A DNA stretch of 64,000 nucleotides, taken from NCBI GenBank assembly GCA_905221605.1, contig CAJNDS010001224.1, forward strand, positions 1,069,056 through 1,133,055. The letters run 5' to 3'. Below the pieces are notes generated by a model. It made no database searches, was not told where the DNA came from, and saw only the letters and a list, made by a program, of their open reading frames with translations. The DNA comes from Symbiodinium natans. Taxonomy: Eukaryota > Sar > Dinophyceae > Suessiales > Symbiodiniaceae. Shown piece after piece: positions 1-11,600 of the stretch. How positions within the stretch are numbered: the first letter of the stretch is position 1; each line of letters opens with the position of its first letter. Position numbers and translations under genes: made by a program.

Positions 1-3000
1 CACCTCCAGGAAAGCTTGAGTTGAATAAGCACCAGCGCTTGGTGCCCCTAAACTTACTGCTTTTTCCCCAAAGTTTTGCTTTGTTTTCCTTTGCCACTTT
101 GCACTGCTTGCAGTCATGCATGCCGCTGCATTCCTGAGATCATGCCGCCCACTGGCAGGAGAGCAGATGGGGGCAAGGTCTTCGCCAATGGTCACTTTTG
201 GTTGTCTCTTGGGTTTAGGATTGCATGCATGCTTGGCGCTGGCAAGTTTGGTGGCAAGCGTGGGGACCATCCTGTGTGGTTGAGGCTCCTTAGGGGGGTC
301 CCTTGGCTTCTTTGGGAGGGTTTAGGGTGTTGTTGAGGTTACCTATGTGTGGGCCACAAGTGTGCTGCCACCTCTGGCTATACCAGTACCATAATTACTG
401 AAATTTTGTGCATCAACTCAGGCGCTATGCACTCTGGACATGCAGGAAGCACTCATCTCTCCAGCCTCTGGGAGGATCTTCCTCAGCGCCCAGGTCCTCC
501 ACTAAAGGGCCATGCAGTTACGTCCTTGAGTTGGGGGGCCAGCCCTGCCACCTGTGCAGGGTTTTGGAACAAGTGCAGGAGTTGCTACGGGCTCTTGCCT
601 CCCTATCGCTTGGCGTTGGCAGAACCAAGTGTGGGATCCTCCTCTTACTTGTTGTTTTTATAGTTTCGGGCATGCAGGTACCCAGGAGTGTCCAGACCGT
701 GGGTCCTGCCTGTGCTGCAAGCCAAGCCAACAACAGTGGGTGTGTTTCATGGCTGGTGCGGCGTGGTTCCCGCGCTTGTTGAGGGGAGCGTCGACACCTG
801 CGCGTGTGGAGGGGTGCGTTTGCCCTCGCGCTTAGTTTGAGGGCTTAGCACCGGCCTTGACGCGCAGTCACCTAGGTTTGGATCTTGCAGTTGCCCAGGG
901 TGGTTGGTTGGGTTTAAGGTCACCTTTGAGAGCGTATACCGGCCCACTTCGCCGGGGGCCTTTCCCAGCCACAGTGCAAAGGCAGTGCGCGCTTCTCTGT
1001 CTTCGCGCAGACCCATTCATTACAGTCCAGGCACCATTTTCTGTCCTTTTACTGCCAAACAAGTCGTTCCTGCTATTTTGGGGTTTAGGATGACACGCTG
1101 AGCCCCAAATAGCAACATGATGTTGCTGGTATAGGAATTCGCCAAGATTTTTGGCCAAATTTCCTTTTCTGCACAAAATCATTGAAGTTGGCCCGCCAGC
1201 ATCAAAGATCTTCGACATCGAGTCGAGCGTGCATTGCAGGGCCAAATAGCAACATTACGTTGCTGGTATAGGAAATCGCCAAGGCTTTTTTGGTCAAATT
1301 TCCTTTTCTGCACAAAATCATTGAACTTGGCCCGCCCGCACCAAAGATCTTCACCATCGAGTCGAACGTACATTGCAGGGCCTGGACGCTGGCTTTTCCT
1401 CCCCGGCTGGAGGTAAGTTTGGCCAACATGTGGCCTTGATGGCCACTCTGCTGCCCGTGGCATGCACGCGAGGGCAGTACTTCCACTCCTTTCCCCGTCT
1501 TTGGGGTGGTTTTCCCTCCCCGTTTGGAGGTAATTTTGGCAGACAGGGGGCCTTTATGGCCACTCTGCTGCCTGTGTTCAAGAATGCAAGGGCAGTGCGC
1601 CACTCCACTGCCCGTCAATGGGGTGGATTTTGGTTGGTAGAGGTAGCCGAGTGCCCAGAGCTGCTGCGGCATGGGTGCTCTGGCCCCTGTTAGTAAGAGC
1701 GAGAACGCAGGGGCCACCTCGTTGCAGCAGGGTTTTGGGGCGTCGTTCCCAGCGCCTCCATAGTCGATGGGAAAGCGTCGCTCCCTGCGCCTAAAATTGG
1801 GGGGAGTGCGTGGTCCCCGCGCTTAACTACAAATTGAGGGGACAAAACCCTGCTGCGCCAGTTAACGTCCAGCCCAGAGAAGGTGAGCTGAAGGCCCCCC
1901 GCCCCCAGGCCTTGGGGGTTCTCCTCCCTGCCAAGTGCATTGGGGCGGGGCAGCAACACAGGAGGCCTAGCCCTGTATAGTGCAGTTCCAAGTTGAAGAA
2001 GACGCTGGGGGTTGACCATTCAGAGTCCCTCCATTTGATGGCATAGGTCCTGTAGCCTGTAGTGACCAAGGCTTTCTTTTCTCACCTCATTTTTCCTGTG
2101 GGATTTTGGGCTCAGCACCGGCCTGGAAAGCGCCCGGGTAAGCAGTGCCGTAGGCAAGCACGCCTAGTCACAACGACTGTGGGTGTGTAGGCTGTAGGTG
2201 TCAAAACCCTTTTCCCCCAGGCCTGGCTCAAGGTAGCCGCCCGGGTTTCTTAGGATTGCCGTTTCGGCGGCCGCGCTTCGCGCTTCGAGAAGAAAAATTC
2301 ACCTGGCTCAAGGTTTCGGCTCAACCCCGGTGGGGTGCACACAGTAGCTGAGCGAGTAGCTGTGAATCTGGGTTTCGGGCCTCAACTGTGTTAAGGTACT
2401 GGACCCCCTTGTTTTTGGCCTATTCGCCCGTGCCATATCGTGTCAGAGCTTTCACCCGGCCGTGGGGCTGTGGTTCTGCATTGCACCCTTCCTTGAGCTA
2501 CTGGGCAAACCCCTCCAGCTGGGAGGTGGGCACCACATCCCCTCCAGGTGGGAGGTGGGCATCACTTCCCCTCCAGCTAGGAGGCGTAGTGCTCAGGCCT
2601 TCAGTGCTGTCGTGGCCGCCAGCCTTAGTTTGCCATAGTGGTGCCCTGTTTTCTTGATTTTACTTGTCTTGACGATTTGCTTGAATTGCTGTGCAACTTT
2701 CACCTAGTTTTGGCTGGTCTATCGTGCGGAAGCAGCTCTCCTGAAGGCGAACGGGCTGAGTTGTGACTAACCGCGCCGATCAGATTGGTCATACAACAAT
2801 TGCCGCTTCAAAGCACCTTTGCAGGAAGGTTTGTCCTGTACTCTGTTGTGCCACTTCTATCCAGACCCCATCTGTCCCCGCCTCTTGGCTGTGGTTTAAC
2901 AACCCCGCCCTTGAGGCTGTGGTTTGCGCATCAGAAGTGGCCTTCTCAGGGCCTAGCTGGCAGTTTGAGGTATCGGCCGAAATCTGGCAAGCACTCCTCA

Positions 3001-5000
3001 CAGGCTGGCCTACCCTCGTGTGGTGTCGTGAGGTCGGCCAGCCTGGGCTCGCATGGTCTTCGCTTCAGTGATTTGGGGTTCCTTGTGAGGCTTGTTGGCC
3101 CTGGTCCCATCCATTAGTCTCTGCAGGGACCATGGGGGTTGCGGTGCATCCTAAACCCGGGCCTCGCAAATTGTGTTGAGGCTGGCTTTTTTCCCCTAAC
3201 CATGCAGGTGCCCCCAAGCAAGTGCCAGCAGAGTGTCTGGCACAGAGGGAGCTTGTGGGTCCTTGCTCGCCATTGCATTTTCGCCTTAATTAGATGGTTG
3301 CAGCGCGTTTCGTTCTCGGCCAGTTGCCCATGTGCGGAGGACGTTAAGCCTTTCGGTTAGGATGCGTTTGGTAATGGCCTCGTGTTGAGATGAGGCAAAA
3401 GTTTTTGGCCCTCTGCAGGGTTGTCTGGGGCTTCCCTGCAGGCCTATGCGCCGGCGGCAGAGAGTAGTCCTTTCCTCAGACCTTGTGACTGCTCCTGCCG
3501 CTGGTGCCCTGGGTTTAGGGCTGGTTTTAGGGTAGGTACTTGGCAGTGCTGTCTGCTCGCTGACGGTGGATGCAGCCGGCTGAGTCACTTTCCCTCCTTG
3601 CCTGGACTGCCTGCCTTCGCCCTACCACCAGGTATGGGATCAGTGCACCATGGGGCTTTCCAGGCAGGCTCAGGACCTGTATCTCGTCTCCTCACTGGGC
3701 ATATAATTGAAGGCTCGCGAGGTGCAGGCCAATTGTCACTCCTTCTTCTTCGCTGTGCGAGACTACAAGGGTGATGAGCCTTTTGGCATGTTGTCCGGAT
3801 TCTGTCCTTTTTGTTCCGGTGTTTTCTCTTTTGGGGTTTAGGGTGTAGCGCAGAGGCCAAAAATGCAACATGCTGTTGCTGGCATAGGCTTTTGCCGAGG
3901 TTTTCTGCCCCAAATTCCCTTTTAGCACCTTGAGAAAAAGTTGGCCCGCTGGCACCAAAGATCATACGGGTCGGCGTTCCGTGGGGCCAGAGTCCTGATT
4001 TGGCCCTTCCCTTGAAACAGTCTGGGGTTTTACAGGGGCAGTGGGTTCCCTTCCCTTGCTTGCAGCAGCCTGGGAAGGTCCCGTTACTGCGTGGGTCCAT
4101 TTGGTCGTTTTGGCCCTTTCCCAGTAACCAGTCAGCAGGTCCCTGGGAGCAGTCTTCGGGGTTTCGAAATCTTTTCTTGCAGAAAGTTTAGCAGGGCGTT
4201 GTTCCCTGCGCCTGCACGTAGTTGGTTGAAGGGAAAGCGTCGCTCCCTGCGCCTGGTTGAGGGGAGTGCGTGGGCCCCGCGCTAAAGGTACCAAATTGAG
4301 GGGCTGCTGCTTTGTGTAAGGTGAGGTAGAGGACCCCTTTGGCTGTTTGGGCGTGAGGCTAGGAAGTTCGTTGGCTGTGTCAACCCAGGCCTGAAGGCTG
4401 TGGCATCAGTGCATGACAGTCGCTTGTGCTCCTGTGCGGGTGCTGTTATGCCATGGATTCCCAGCCTCGGGGCTGCGGTTTCGAGAATTCCTTCCTCTGA
4501 TGAGATGGACACAGACTAGCTGCTGGGAGCAGGTCTTTTGCTTGGGCTATGGTCAGTACGATGAGAGGAGTAGGAAAAGCGAAGTGCTTTGTACAGCTGG
4601 CGACTCGGACGAGTGAAAGCCACAGTCCTCCATCTGACCTGTTCTACTAGCGGTCAGAGCCTCTTAACTGTGTCATAGGCGCCTGTAGGTAGTAGTGGGT
4701 GCACCACACTCCCAGCCTTGAGCTGAGGTTTGCCGTAGCAGGTTGGCCGACCAGCCCGAGAGACTATGTCTCGCCCCTTAGGGGCTCCGGGTAAATTCAT
4801 TTGCATGATGGACGCCCACTGGGTAACGCTTTCGCGCTTGCTGAAGAAAAATTCACCTGTAGTGTTTGCCCAGTTGGTGCCATGTGGTGTGTTGACTGTA
4901 CAGAGAGAAGCATGTGAGTTTTTCTGCAGCATGAGCATGTTTGGTTTGTCCCAAAGCCCTTAAGCATGTGTGGCATGTCTTGCTTGGCTTTGGCACGTCC
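1..5000. repeat. Gene-free stretch with dispersed and tandem repeats
   Basis: No reading frame here shows a recognisable domain or a convincing coding pattern. Visible structure: a ~137-bp unit in tandem at about 1104-1240 and 1241-1380 with a third diverged copy at 3848-3966; a ~113-bp unit in tandem at about 1415-1625 (shared core GGCCACTCTGCTGCC); a related GC-rich module at about 1735-1850 and 4195-4305 (both with GGGAAAGCGTCGCTCCCTGC); and a ~35-bp unit of CCCCTCCAGCTGGGAGG type at 2505-2585. These look like decayed repeats rather than exons. Confidence 0.6.
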
Positions 5001-6200
5001 TTGTCTTGTTGGCATGGCCTAGGATGAGTTTTGAGGCACTTGGAACTGCTTGAGAGCAGTAGTGAAGAAGTGCGTGTCAGAACTCTGAGGTTCTGTCTTG
5101 CTGCAACTCACTCCGTGTCCCCGCCACTTCGTTCGTTGCCGTTGGACGTGTAGGATGGGAGTAGGAGTGCAGAGTGGACTCTGAAGCTTCGCTGTTTTGC
5201 TGTTCGGAAGTGACCTGAAGTCCCCGAGGTGTAGACCAAAGCAGTTGCATTGTTCTTTTGCTTTACCTCCTTTGTAGAACAAAGTTGAGATGGAATTCGT
5301 AGCTTTTGGAGCCCTTAGCTCTTGGAGAGAGCTTGCTGCAAGAACTGAAGCTTGCTGAACACTTTGGTGCTTGGCTCAAGTGCAAAGTGAAAAAGAGACT
5401 GCTGCGCGAGCTCTGCTTTTCACAGGGTCGACGCTGCCAGAGTGGGACAAACAGGAACTGCACACACAGCTGAACGTCATAATTTTTGGATAGAAGCCGC
5501 TTGTGCCGAACTGGCACCAACGAATCGGTGTTTTGGCAACTTTTTGCGCGGACGCCCTCAGGCAGAATGCGCCTTTTGCACTCTGTTTGCATTGTGTCTT
5601 TGTGCGCGTTCGTACCTTTCTTTTCAGTGTGCTTGCTTGCAATTTCCGCTTGTTTCGCTCAATGTCTGTACTAGATGTGGTGCAGCATTGCTACGGGTAA
5701 CGGGAAGCTAAGTGATTGGTGCCGGTAGGTTCGTGGGTTCTATGGTCTCACCTTGCCAGCCTTGCATTAAGTTGTCTTGCAATAAGGGCCTCTGAGGTTT
5801 GACCTTATGGCCATGGAAGGGTGAGCGCTGCTTGCAAGAGGCCAGATTCACAGCTACGCGCAGCTCGATTTTTGGCACAAGCCCCAAAGGCTGCTGGCTG
5901 GCTTGGCTCGTGTTCCAGGTACCGGAAGCCTATCGGCTTAACCTGGTGCAGTTTAAGGCTTCCAAGGCTGCTTAACGGAAACCGCGCGTCAAGTGTGAGA
6001 GTCAAGGGCCTTGTAATTCGAAGCCCGGCTTAATCACTTCTGGGCCTTCTGGAGAAGTTTTAGGCAGCAGTTTGAGAGGTCTACTTATTGCTGTGCCTTC
6101 CGGTCTAATCACTTCTGGGCCTTTAGGCAACTGTTAGACAGCAGTTTAAGAGGTTTAATCCATCTGGACCTGAAGATGTTTAAAGCATAAAAAAGACCTG
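5001..6200. other. Spacer, nothing recognised except a short tandem duplication
   Basis: I see no gene. At about 6030-6165 a ~75-bp unit beginning TCTAATCACTTCTGGGCCTT is present twice in tandem with small differences, both copies containing GGCAGCAGTTT or GACAGCAGTTT and AGAGGT. Confidence 0.4.
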
Positions 6201-6203
6201 CCC

Positions 6204-6672
6204 TTGCTCACAAAAACAGCAAACTCGAAAGGGCCAAGGGCCTTGGTTTTTGCCCTAGAGGCACAAGAGTATCACTGCAGCAGAATAGCATGGGCCGAGC
6301 CATTCTTAGGTATGTTCAAGCTAAGACACATGCAAGCAATTCCTTCAATCCAGACAAAGGACTTGCGTTCCAGGGTCCAAATGTTGCAGCCACTTGCAGC
6401 AATCTCAACCAGAGCACTAGAGTTCCATTCGCTTCTAGTTTAGCGATTTCAAGCACTTTTAACTCTCGTGACTCTAAGAGCAAGTACCGTGCACGGCGGG
6501 CATCAAGCGAAACACAGGATTCTCACCCACTTAGACGCTCTGTGCCAAGAGGCTTACGCTCGCGCCGCCGTTGGTTGTATGTCTAAAGGCCACAATCCAA
6601 GGCAGAAGCCCCGTAAGGGAATCCTGTTTAGTTCCTTTTCCTCCGCTTACTTATATGCTTAAATTTGGCGGG
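6204..6672 (-). pseudogene. 5' end of large-subunit (28S) rRNA, degenerate
   Basis: Read on the minus strand, this begins with ACCCGCCAAATTTAAGCATA, followed by TAAGTAAGCGGAGGAAAAGG and AACTAAACAGGATTCCCT, the universal start of LSU rRNA including the ITS4 primer region (6639-6658 on +) in its dinoflagellate form. After GATTCCCT the nearly invariant AGTAACGGCGAATGAA block is missing. Later pieces such as GTGGGTGAGAATCC and AGAGTTAAAAGTGCTTGAAA are recognisable, but the conserved stretch expected between them is absent. The gene is therefore internally deleted and truncated within the first variable domains. Function in ribosomes is very unlikely. Confidence 0.8.
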
Positions 6673-6855
6673 TTCACTTGTCTGACTTCATGCTAGGAAG
6701 TGTTCAAGACACCAGGTGTTGAATTGCCCGACTGAAAAAGACACGTTGATCAGTCAACCCAGTGGGCAATGCTAAATACTGAGCATGCCAATGCAAAGTA
6801 TGCAGTAGCACACAGCAGCACCACCCCTTGAAAGGAGCAGCAGGAATAGAAAAAG
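6673..6855 (-). other. ITS2-like spacer between 5.8S and LSU relics
   Basis: The roughly 180 bases between the 5.8S-like and LSU-like segments occupy the place of the second internal transcribed spacer, and the length fits dinoflagellate ITS2. It contains a possible stem from the complementary-looking CACTGGGTTGACTGATCAAC region. The identification rests on its position between the two rRNA segments. Confidence 0.7.
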
Positions 6856-7005
6856 TAGAAGCACTGAAGCAGACATGCTCTCAGGCATATCCCAAGAGCG
6901 CAATGCACGTTCAAGAGGCCATTGGTTTACGGAGTTCTGCAATTCACAACGATTATCGCACTTCGCTGCGCCCTTCATAGGTGCTCGAGCCAAGATATCC
7001 GTCTC
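6855..7005 (-). rRNA. 5.8S rRNA, diverged copy (probable pseudogene)
   Basis: On the minus strand the segment runs from CGGATATCTTGGCTCGAGCA through GCGCAGCGAAGTGCGATAAT and GTGAATTGCAGAACTCCGTA to GCATGTCTGCTTCAGTGCTT, matching the order and spacing of 5.8S rRNA motifs over about 150 bases. Substitutions at positions usually fixed (AAGGGCGCAGC, AACTCCGTAAACC) suggest relaxed constraint. No 18S 3' end is visible upstream (7010-7700), so this is an isolated rDNA fragment, not a cistron. It lies antisense to the gene array further right. Confidence 0.75.
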
Positions 7006-7680
7006 GACTTATAAGTATGTGATGTGCACCGACTAAGTATCGATTAAGTTGTTTATCTTGGAGTTAATTTGTGTGAAATTATAATTTTGAGTTCCAGATA
7101 AAATCCACAATTTTTGGCTTGACATATCTCGGAACTTATGCGTGTTATGTCAAGAAACTTTATCGAACTTTATCTCCACTTATCTGTTTTACATTTTGCT
7201 GGTTCGCGCATGCATTTCAGCCAAGATTGAAGAAATCGGTCTTGCAGCCCCTGCAAGATATTCAACAGTTGCCTAGCAGTGTTAAAGCCTCCCCAGCCAC
7301 CTCGAAACGCTTGGGCGCCTTGTCCGCCAGGTGTCCGCCAGGTGTCCGCCAGTGTCCGCGACAATTTCGGTCAAGCTCTGGCTCGCGCGCCACTTCCGCG
7401 GAAATGATATCCGCCTGCATGAACTCATTTAAGCCCGAACCCCGCGCCACTGCCGTCGGGCGTCGTCTGCTGTCCGCGGGTGTCCGCGAGCCGGTCCGCA
7501 AAAAGTGCCGATGTCCACGGAGTTGGTCTGCTTTTTCCTTGTTTGCGCATTTTTTGCCTTGCCACGCTTGCAAGAAGCAAAAGGTCTCTCTGCATCTCTG
7601 GGCATAGTTTTCTGCCATGTAAGATAAGTCCAGCATAAGTTCAAATTAAGTTCATATGTACCGCGGCGCCAATAAAGTAG
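7006..7680. other. Spacer beside the rDNA relic
   Basis: No 18S rRNA end is detectable where ITS1/18S would be expected. A short tandem of GTGTCCGCCAG (about 7318-7360) and several TCCGCGG-type words are the only structure seen. No gene recognised. Confidence 0.4.
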
Positions 7681-8660
7681 CGTTCTTGCTCTTGCTAGCG
7701 GGGACGTGGCAATCACCCAGCTCTGTTGACATGCTGCAGGGGCGGGAGAGGCAGACTTGCTGCTGGGTGTAGGTTGTTCGCATCAACAGGCAAAGGGCTG
7801 GTTTAGCCACACAGTGAGCAGCGCAGCCCGCGTGCAATGGCTGGTATAGCCGCGCAGCAAGCAGCAGAGGCAGCGCACGCGAACTGGAAAGATCGGTAAT
7901 GTCTGTCACCGCTCTCTGGATTTGCTTTTTGTTTGGGAGCCTTTGTTTGCAACTCTAGCTTTGGGGTGCATGTGAAGACAGGAGCATGTTTTTGCCGCAG
8001 CATGAGTTTTTAAACTTGTAGTTGCACAGACTTGTTGGCTCCCCTGCTGTTGCAAGAAGAGCTTCGGCTTTCTTGCGACTTGCACCGCGTTCGCAACAAC
8101 AAGCATTATTCTGTAACTCAAGTCCTTACGATCATCTGTTGGATAGCTCTGGCGTAAGAGCAGTTGGTCGTTTGGTATTTGGGTTGGTTAGGCCCTCTGG
8201 ACCAGCGTGAATTCAGTTCTGTGTGAGACCAATGTTTACCTTTTGAACGCCGCGCATCTTTCCCGAAGGACCTCAACTGCTTTCGTCAGGCCCGTCGGCT
8301 GATAGAGCGCTAAGATGTCTTTCGTTGGTTTGCCGCCGTGGACGGGGCGAGGTGGGTGTTTGTTAGTTTGTGCGCTTCCCTTGGTTAGTAAGAGCGAGAA
8401 CGCTAAGGCGCCCTTGAAGCATCCAGTTCGCGTGCGCTGCCTGTGCTGCTTGCTATACCAGCCATTGCATGCGTGGGGGCTGCGCTGCTCACTGTGTGGC
8501 TAAACCAGCCCTTTGCCTGTTGATGCGAACAACCGCACCCTGCACCCAGCAGCGAGCCATGCCTCTCCCGCCTCTGCAGCGTGTCAACAGCTCTGCAACA
8601 GCGAAGTGTGCCTGGGGCGATGCCATACCCCCTAGCTAGCAAGAGCGAGAACGAGGGTGC
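7680..8660. mobile_element. Inverted-repeat element with long terminal arms
   Basis: The left arm (about 7680-7895) starts CGTTCTTGCTCTTGCTAGC. The right arm (about 8395-8660) ends with the complement, GCTAGCAAGAGCGAGAACG. Inside the arms, long blocks match in inverse orientation, for example GGTTTAGCCACACAGTGAGC at 7800 against GCTCACTGTGTGGCTAAACC near 8488, and TCGCATCAACAGGCAAAGGG against its complement near 8513. The ~500-base centre has no recognisable transposase. The arm-end word AAGAGCGAGAACG also occurs at about 1695 and 8389, so the family is repeated. A non-autonomous foldback element is the simplest reading. Confidence 0.65.
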
Positions 8661-8984
8661 TGCCTGTGCATATCGATGTTTCAGCTGGGGTTGGTATGAG
8701 AGGCAGCAAGCTTGTTTCCAAGCCAAGCTCCCCCGTCTTCGCGTTCTGGATTCAGGATTGTCCCTGCCGGTTGCAAACTGACGCGACCGGGCCACCGCCC
8801 TAGGCCCTATGCTGCGACTGGTGCTGTCACAAGGGTGACCAGAAACCTAAGCAGCAATCCAATACCCTAAATGCGCAACCTCCTACAAACCCGTTTGCCA
8901 CCACGCACAGAGCTGCACACAGACGAGGGAGAAGTGCCTGGAACACTGGCAGGGACAACCCCGTCCTTGCTCGCTGCCCGCGCA

Positions 8985-9180
8985 GCAAAAATCGCGACCC
9001 TGACGCCTATGGGTTCCCCGGACCCGGAAGCACCAGGGACAGAAATCGCGAACCTTAAGCCTATGGCCACTCAGGACCTGGGAACACAAGGAGTAAAATC
9101 GCGAACCTGAAGCCGATGGCTCCCCGGACCCCGGCAACAGCGCGGAATGAAATCGCGAACCTGAAACCTGCCTATGGGTT
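8985..9180 (+). repeat. ~57-bp tandem repeat, about 3.5 units
   Basis: Units share AAATCGCGAACCTGAAGCC followed by TATGG and a CCCCGGACCC-type segment, with starts near 8988, 9046, 9102 and 9149. Units differ by several substitutions. No coding frame is evident. Confidence 0.65.
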
Positions 9181-10287
9181 CGCTGGACTGCGGAGCAGGC
9201 CCAGTTGCAAGGAAGCCTACAAGTCCGCCTTTTGGCAGCCCCCTGCCTTTACGCTGCAGACTGCCTAGCAGTTCTGTTCTTGACCGGCTCTGGGCTAAGT
9301 TTCAGGGACAGTGGGTTTGCTTTGTGGTAGCCGGGGGGGGATGGGGTCCCTCACAGGCAGGCCACTAACAGGCGGCACCGGGCCCGCAAGGGTCCTGGTG
9401 GGGAGGCCTACGCCCACTGATCGCAGTTGCGCCGCAGGCCATCTCGTAGATGATGGTGGCGCCACACCCGATTCCGACCAGGTGCCTTGGAGGCTGGCTC
9501 CAGCTGGATTTGCATCGCCCCGAGGAATCCTTCCATGGCAACAGTGTACTTGGCCCAGGTAAGTGTCTGCGCCATCGCCCCTAGCAAGAGCTCATGTCTT
9601 CCGCCAGTCCTTTGCAAAGTGAGTCCAATAGCTTGAACGTTACTGCGCCACATTTTTGAGCCCGGAATGCAAACAAAAAATGGGATCGCGGTTAGAAGCT
9701 CCTTAAAGCTGATTACAAAATACCAAAATAAGTGGTTGTCATGTATGCAGTTTTGGAACCGCGACACGAGTGACCCTCACCGAGACATTTTATACCGCCG
9801 AAGCTGAAGGCCAGGCGACATTGCCGCCGAAGCCTGATGCCTCGCAGCCATCACTGCGAACAGCCTGTTGTAAGCGCAAGGAAAACCAGGGCATGGCCAG
9901 ATCTTCCACGAGCCTGCAGAAGAGTGGCAGCATACCTGTGCTCCGGCAACATGCCGCATCGGCTTGTGGCGCATGCATGCAAATCGTGTGTGAGTATGAA
10001 GTGGTTTGGCGTCAATCCCCATTGTATTCAGCGGCCGCTTTTGAAAGGGTGACCTGAACGCCGGCTTCTTGCTGACTTACCGCCCGCGTCCCGCGCGCTG
10101 CTGCTGTCGCAGGCGGGGCCTCACTCCGCCCGTGCGTTCATCGTCTGACCCACCCACGCGGCCGTACCGCCGCGAAACTCGGTCAACATGCATCCACGCC
10201 TGCATCTTCGCGATCACATCCCCATGGGGTAGATCCCAGTATCGGCATGCATGACGAACGAGGTGTTCGCATGTCTGGCTTTCCACA
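9181..10287. other. Spacer, no gene recognised
   Basis: A moderately open minus-strand frame at 9408-9767 shows no recognisable domain or motif. I found nothing else that supports a feature. Confidence 0.3.
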
Positions 10288-10850
10288 TTACACCGGGCGC
10301 GGGAGGCGCGGGACATCGTCACGTGCCAGGTTGACGCCGGCGCGTCGAATCACGGCAAGCCACGGATCTTCGGCTCGTTTAGCGCGCCGGCACCGCTCGA
10401 GTTCACGTGTGGCGCGGGGACGAACCGCCCGAAGAGCGCGGCGCCGCAGGTACAGCGCTGGGGCGAGAGGGTCCTCTTGTTCACAGGCCTTTCCTTGGAC
10501 CACCTTTCTGCACGAGTCCGGGCCCAAGTCCCACCAGTAGTCTGTCGACGGGCGGCCATATACAGACCACGGATCGTGTCGTAGGCCGCCCGGCCGTTTA
10601 AAGAGACGACGACGGCGTCGCCAGAGCGACGTTGCCAAGGCATGGGTGCATCGAACGTCGGGGACCACTGCTTTGCGACAGCGCGTGCGTCCAATCACTC
10701 CTCACCTTCCCGGACCGCTCCAATCACGTGCTCCGCACGGTGCCGCCCCGGGAAGTGGCCGGATATGCGGCAGCCCACGATGCCGCTGTTTGGGATGCAT
10801 CGACGAAGCCGTCGAGCCAGGCGCCAGTGCTGCAGCATACTAGCTCCCCC
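10288..10850 (-). pseudogene. Reverse transcriptase (non-LTR retroelement) fragment with frameshift
   Basis: On the minus strand one frame reads AKQWSPTFDA then VVVSLNGRAAYDTIRG (about 10673-10566), resembling the RT block with the first catalytic aspartate (AYD at about 10578-10586). A frame shifted by one carries on with YWWDLGP and then QGKACEQEDPLAPALY (about 10497-10450), resembling the next conserved RT block. In intact elements known to me these lie in one frame, so a frameshift occurred between about 10570 and 10555. The FxDD-type catalytic block is not seen downstream. Function would have been target-primed retrotransposition; this copy is dead. Confidence 0.65.
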
Positions 10851-10859
10851 GCAGATGCT

Positions 10860-11600
10860 TGCGGCCAACGGCAGGGCCAGCCGCAGGCGTCGGCGCAAAG
10901 CGATCTGCATATGTCTGTATCGCCTAGAGAGTGGCCGTCGTCTGAAAGGACGGCCGCCAGCCACGCTCCAGCATGAGGACCCGGTTGTGACCGGAGTAAG
11001 CCTTAAGCAGCTGGTTCCATCATGTTCCCCAGATCTTTGTCAGAGCACGGGCCTCTTGCCCTTATAGCAGCCGTGCCCCAGAGGGCACTTGCTTGAGCCA
11101 GCCCTCCGTCTGTAGCAGAGCTTGCGTATCCGAGGCTTGCTGTAGGCTCCGGCTGCATCCAGCCCCCGCTTTCGAGTTCGGCAGAGCAGTCGAACAAACC
11201 TAGGGGCTTGAATGACTACGCAGTCGCGCGCCCACGCACTGGAGGCTGCTTATGGCTGATTGCACGCCAGACGAAGCTCGTAGAGCACGCGTGGGTCGGC
11301 GTCGCCCGGGAAGCGGAGGGGAAGGTCGTCCCACAGCGGTGGCTGACGCACACTACTGTCCCGGGAGTGGCGCCCGAGGGGTCCTCCGTCTTGCGCACCA
11401 AATTCATGGCCGGCTCGCTCCAGCGGCCCCCGAAGGCGACGCCGAGGGCCACGAGTCGCTGCAGCTCCGGGATGCTCCGGGTATGTGTCCTGCTTGCGTC
11501 ACTCAGCGGTGGCCAGCGCTGCCCCGTTCGAGCCTTGCGGCTGCCCATCGCGGGACATTGGGATGCCAGCCTCGCAACGCACAACCCAAGGGGGTGACGC
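10860..11600 (-). pseudogene. C-terminal part of a retroelement polyprotein, degenerate
   Basis: The minus-strand frames contain LGVAFGGRWSEPAMNLVRK (about 11450-11390) and, further along, ALRRRLRLALPLAASICGG (about 10900). Both resemble motifs downstream of the RT core in algal and dinoflagellate non-LTR elements. They lie upstream of the RT core on the same strand, so they belong to a second copy arranged head to tail with the 10.3-10.85 kb fragment, or the element has been rearranged. Frames are interrupted. Confidence 0.45.
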
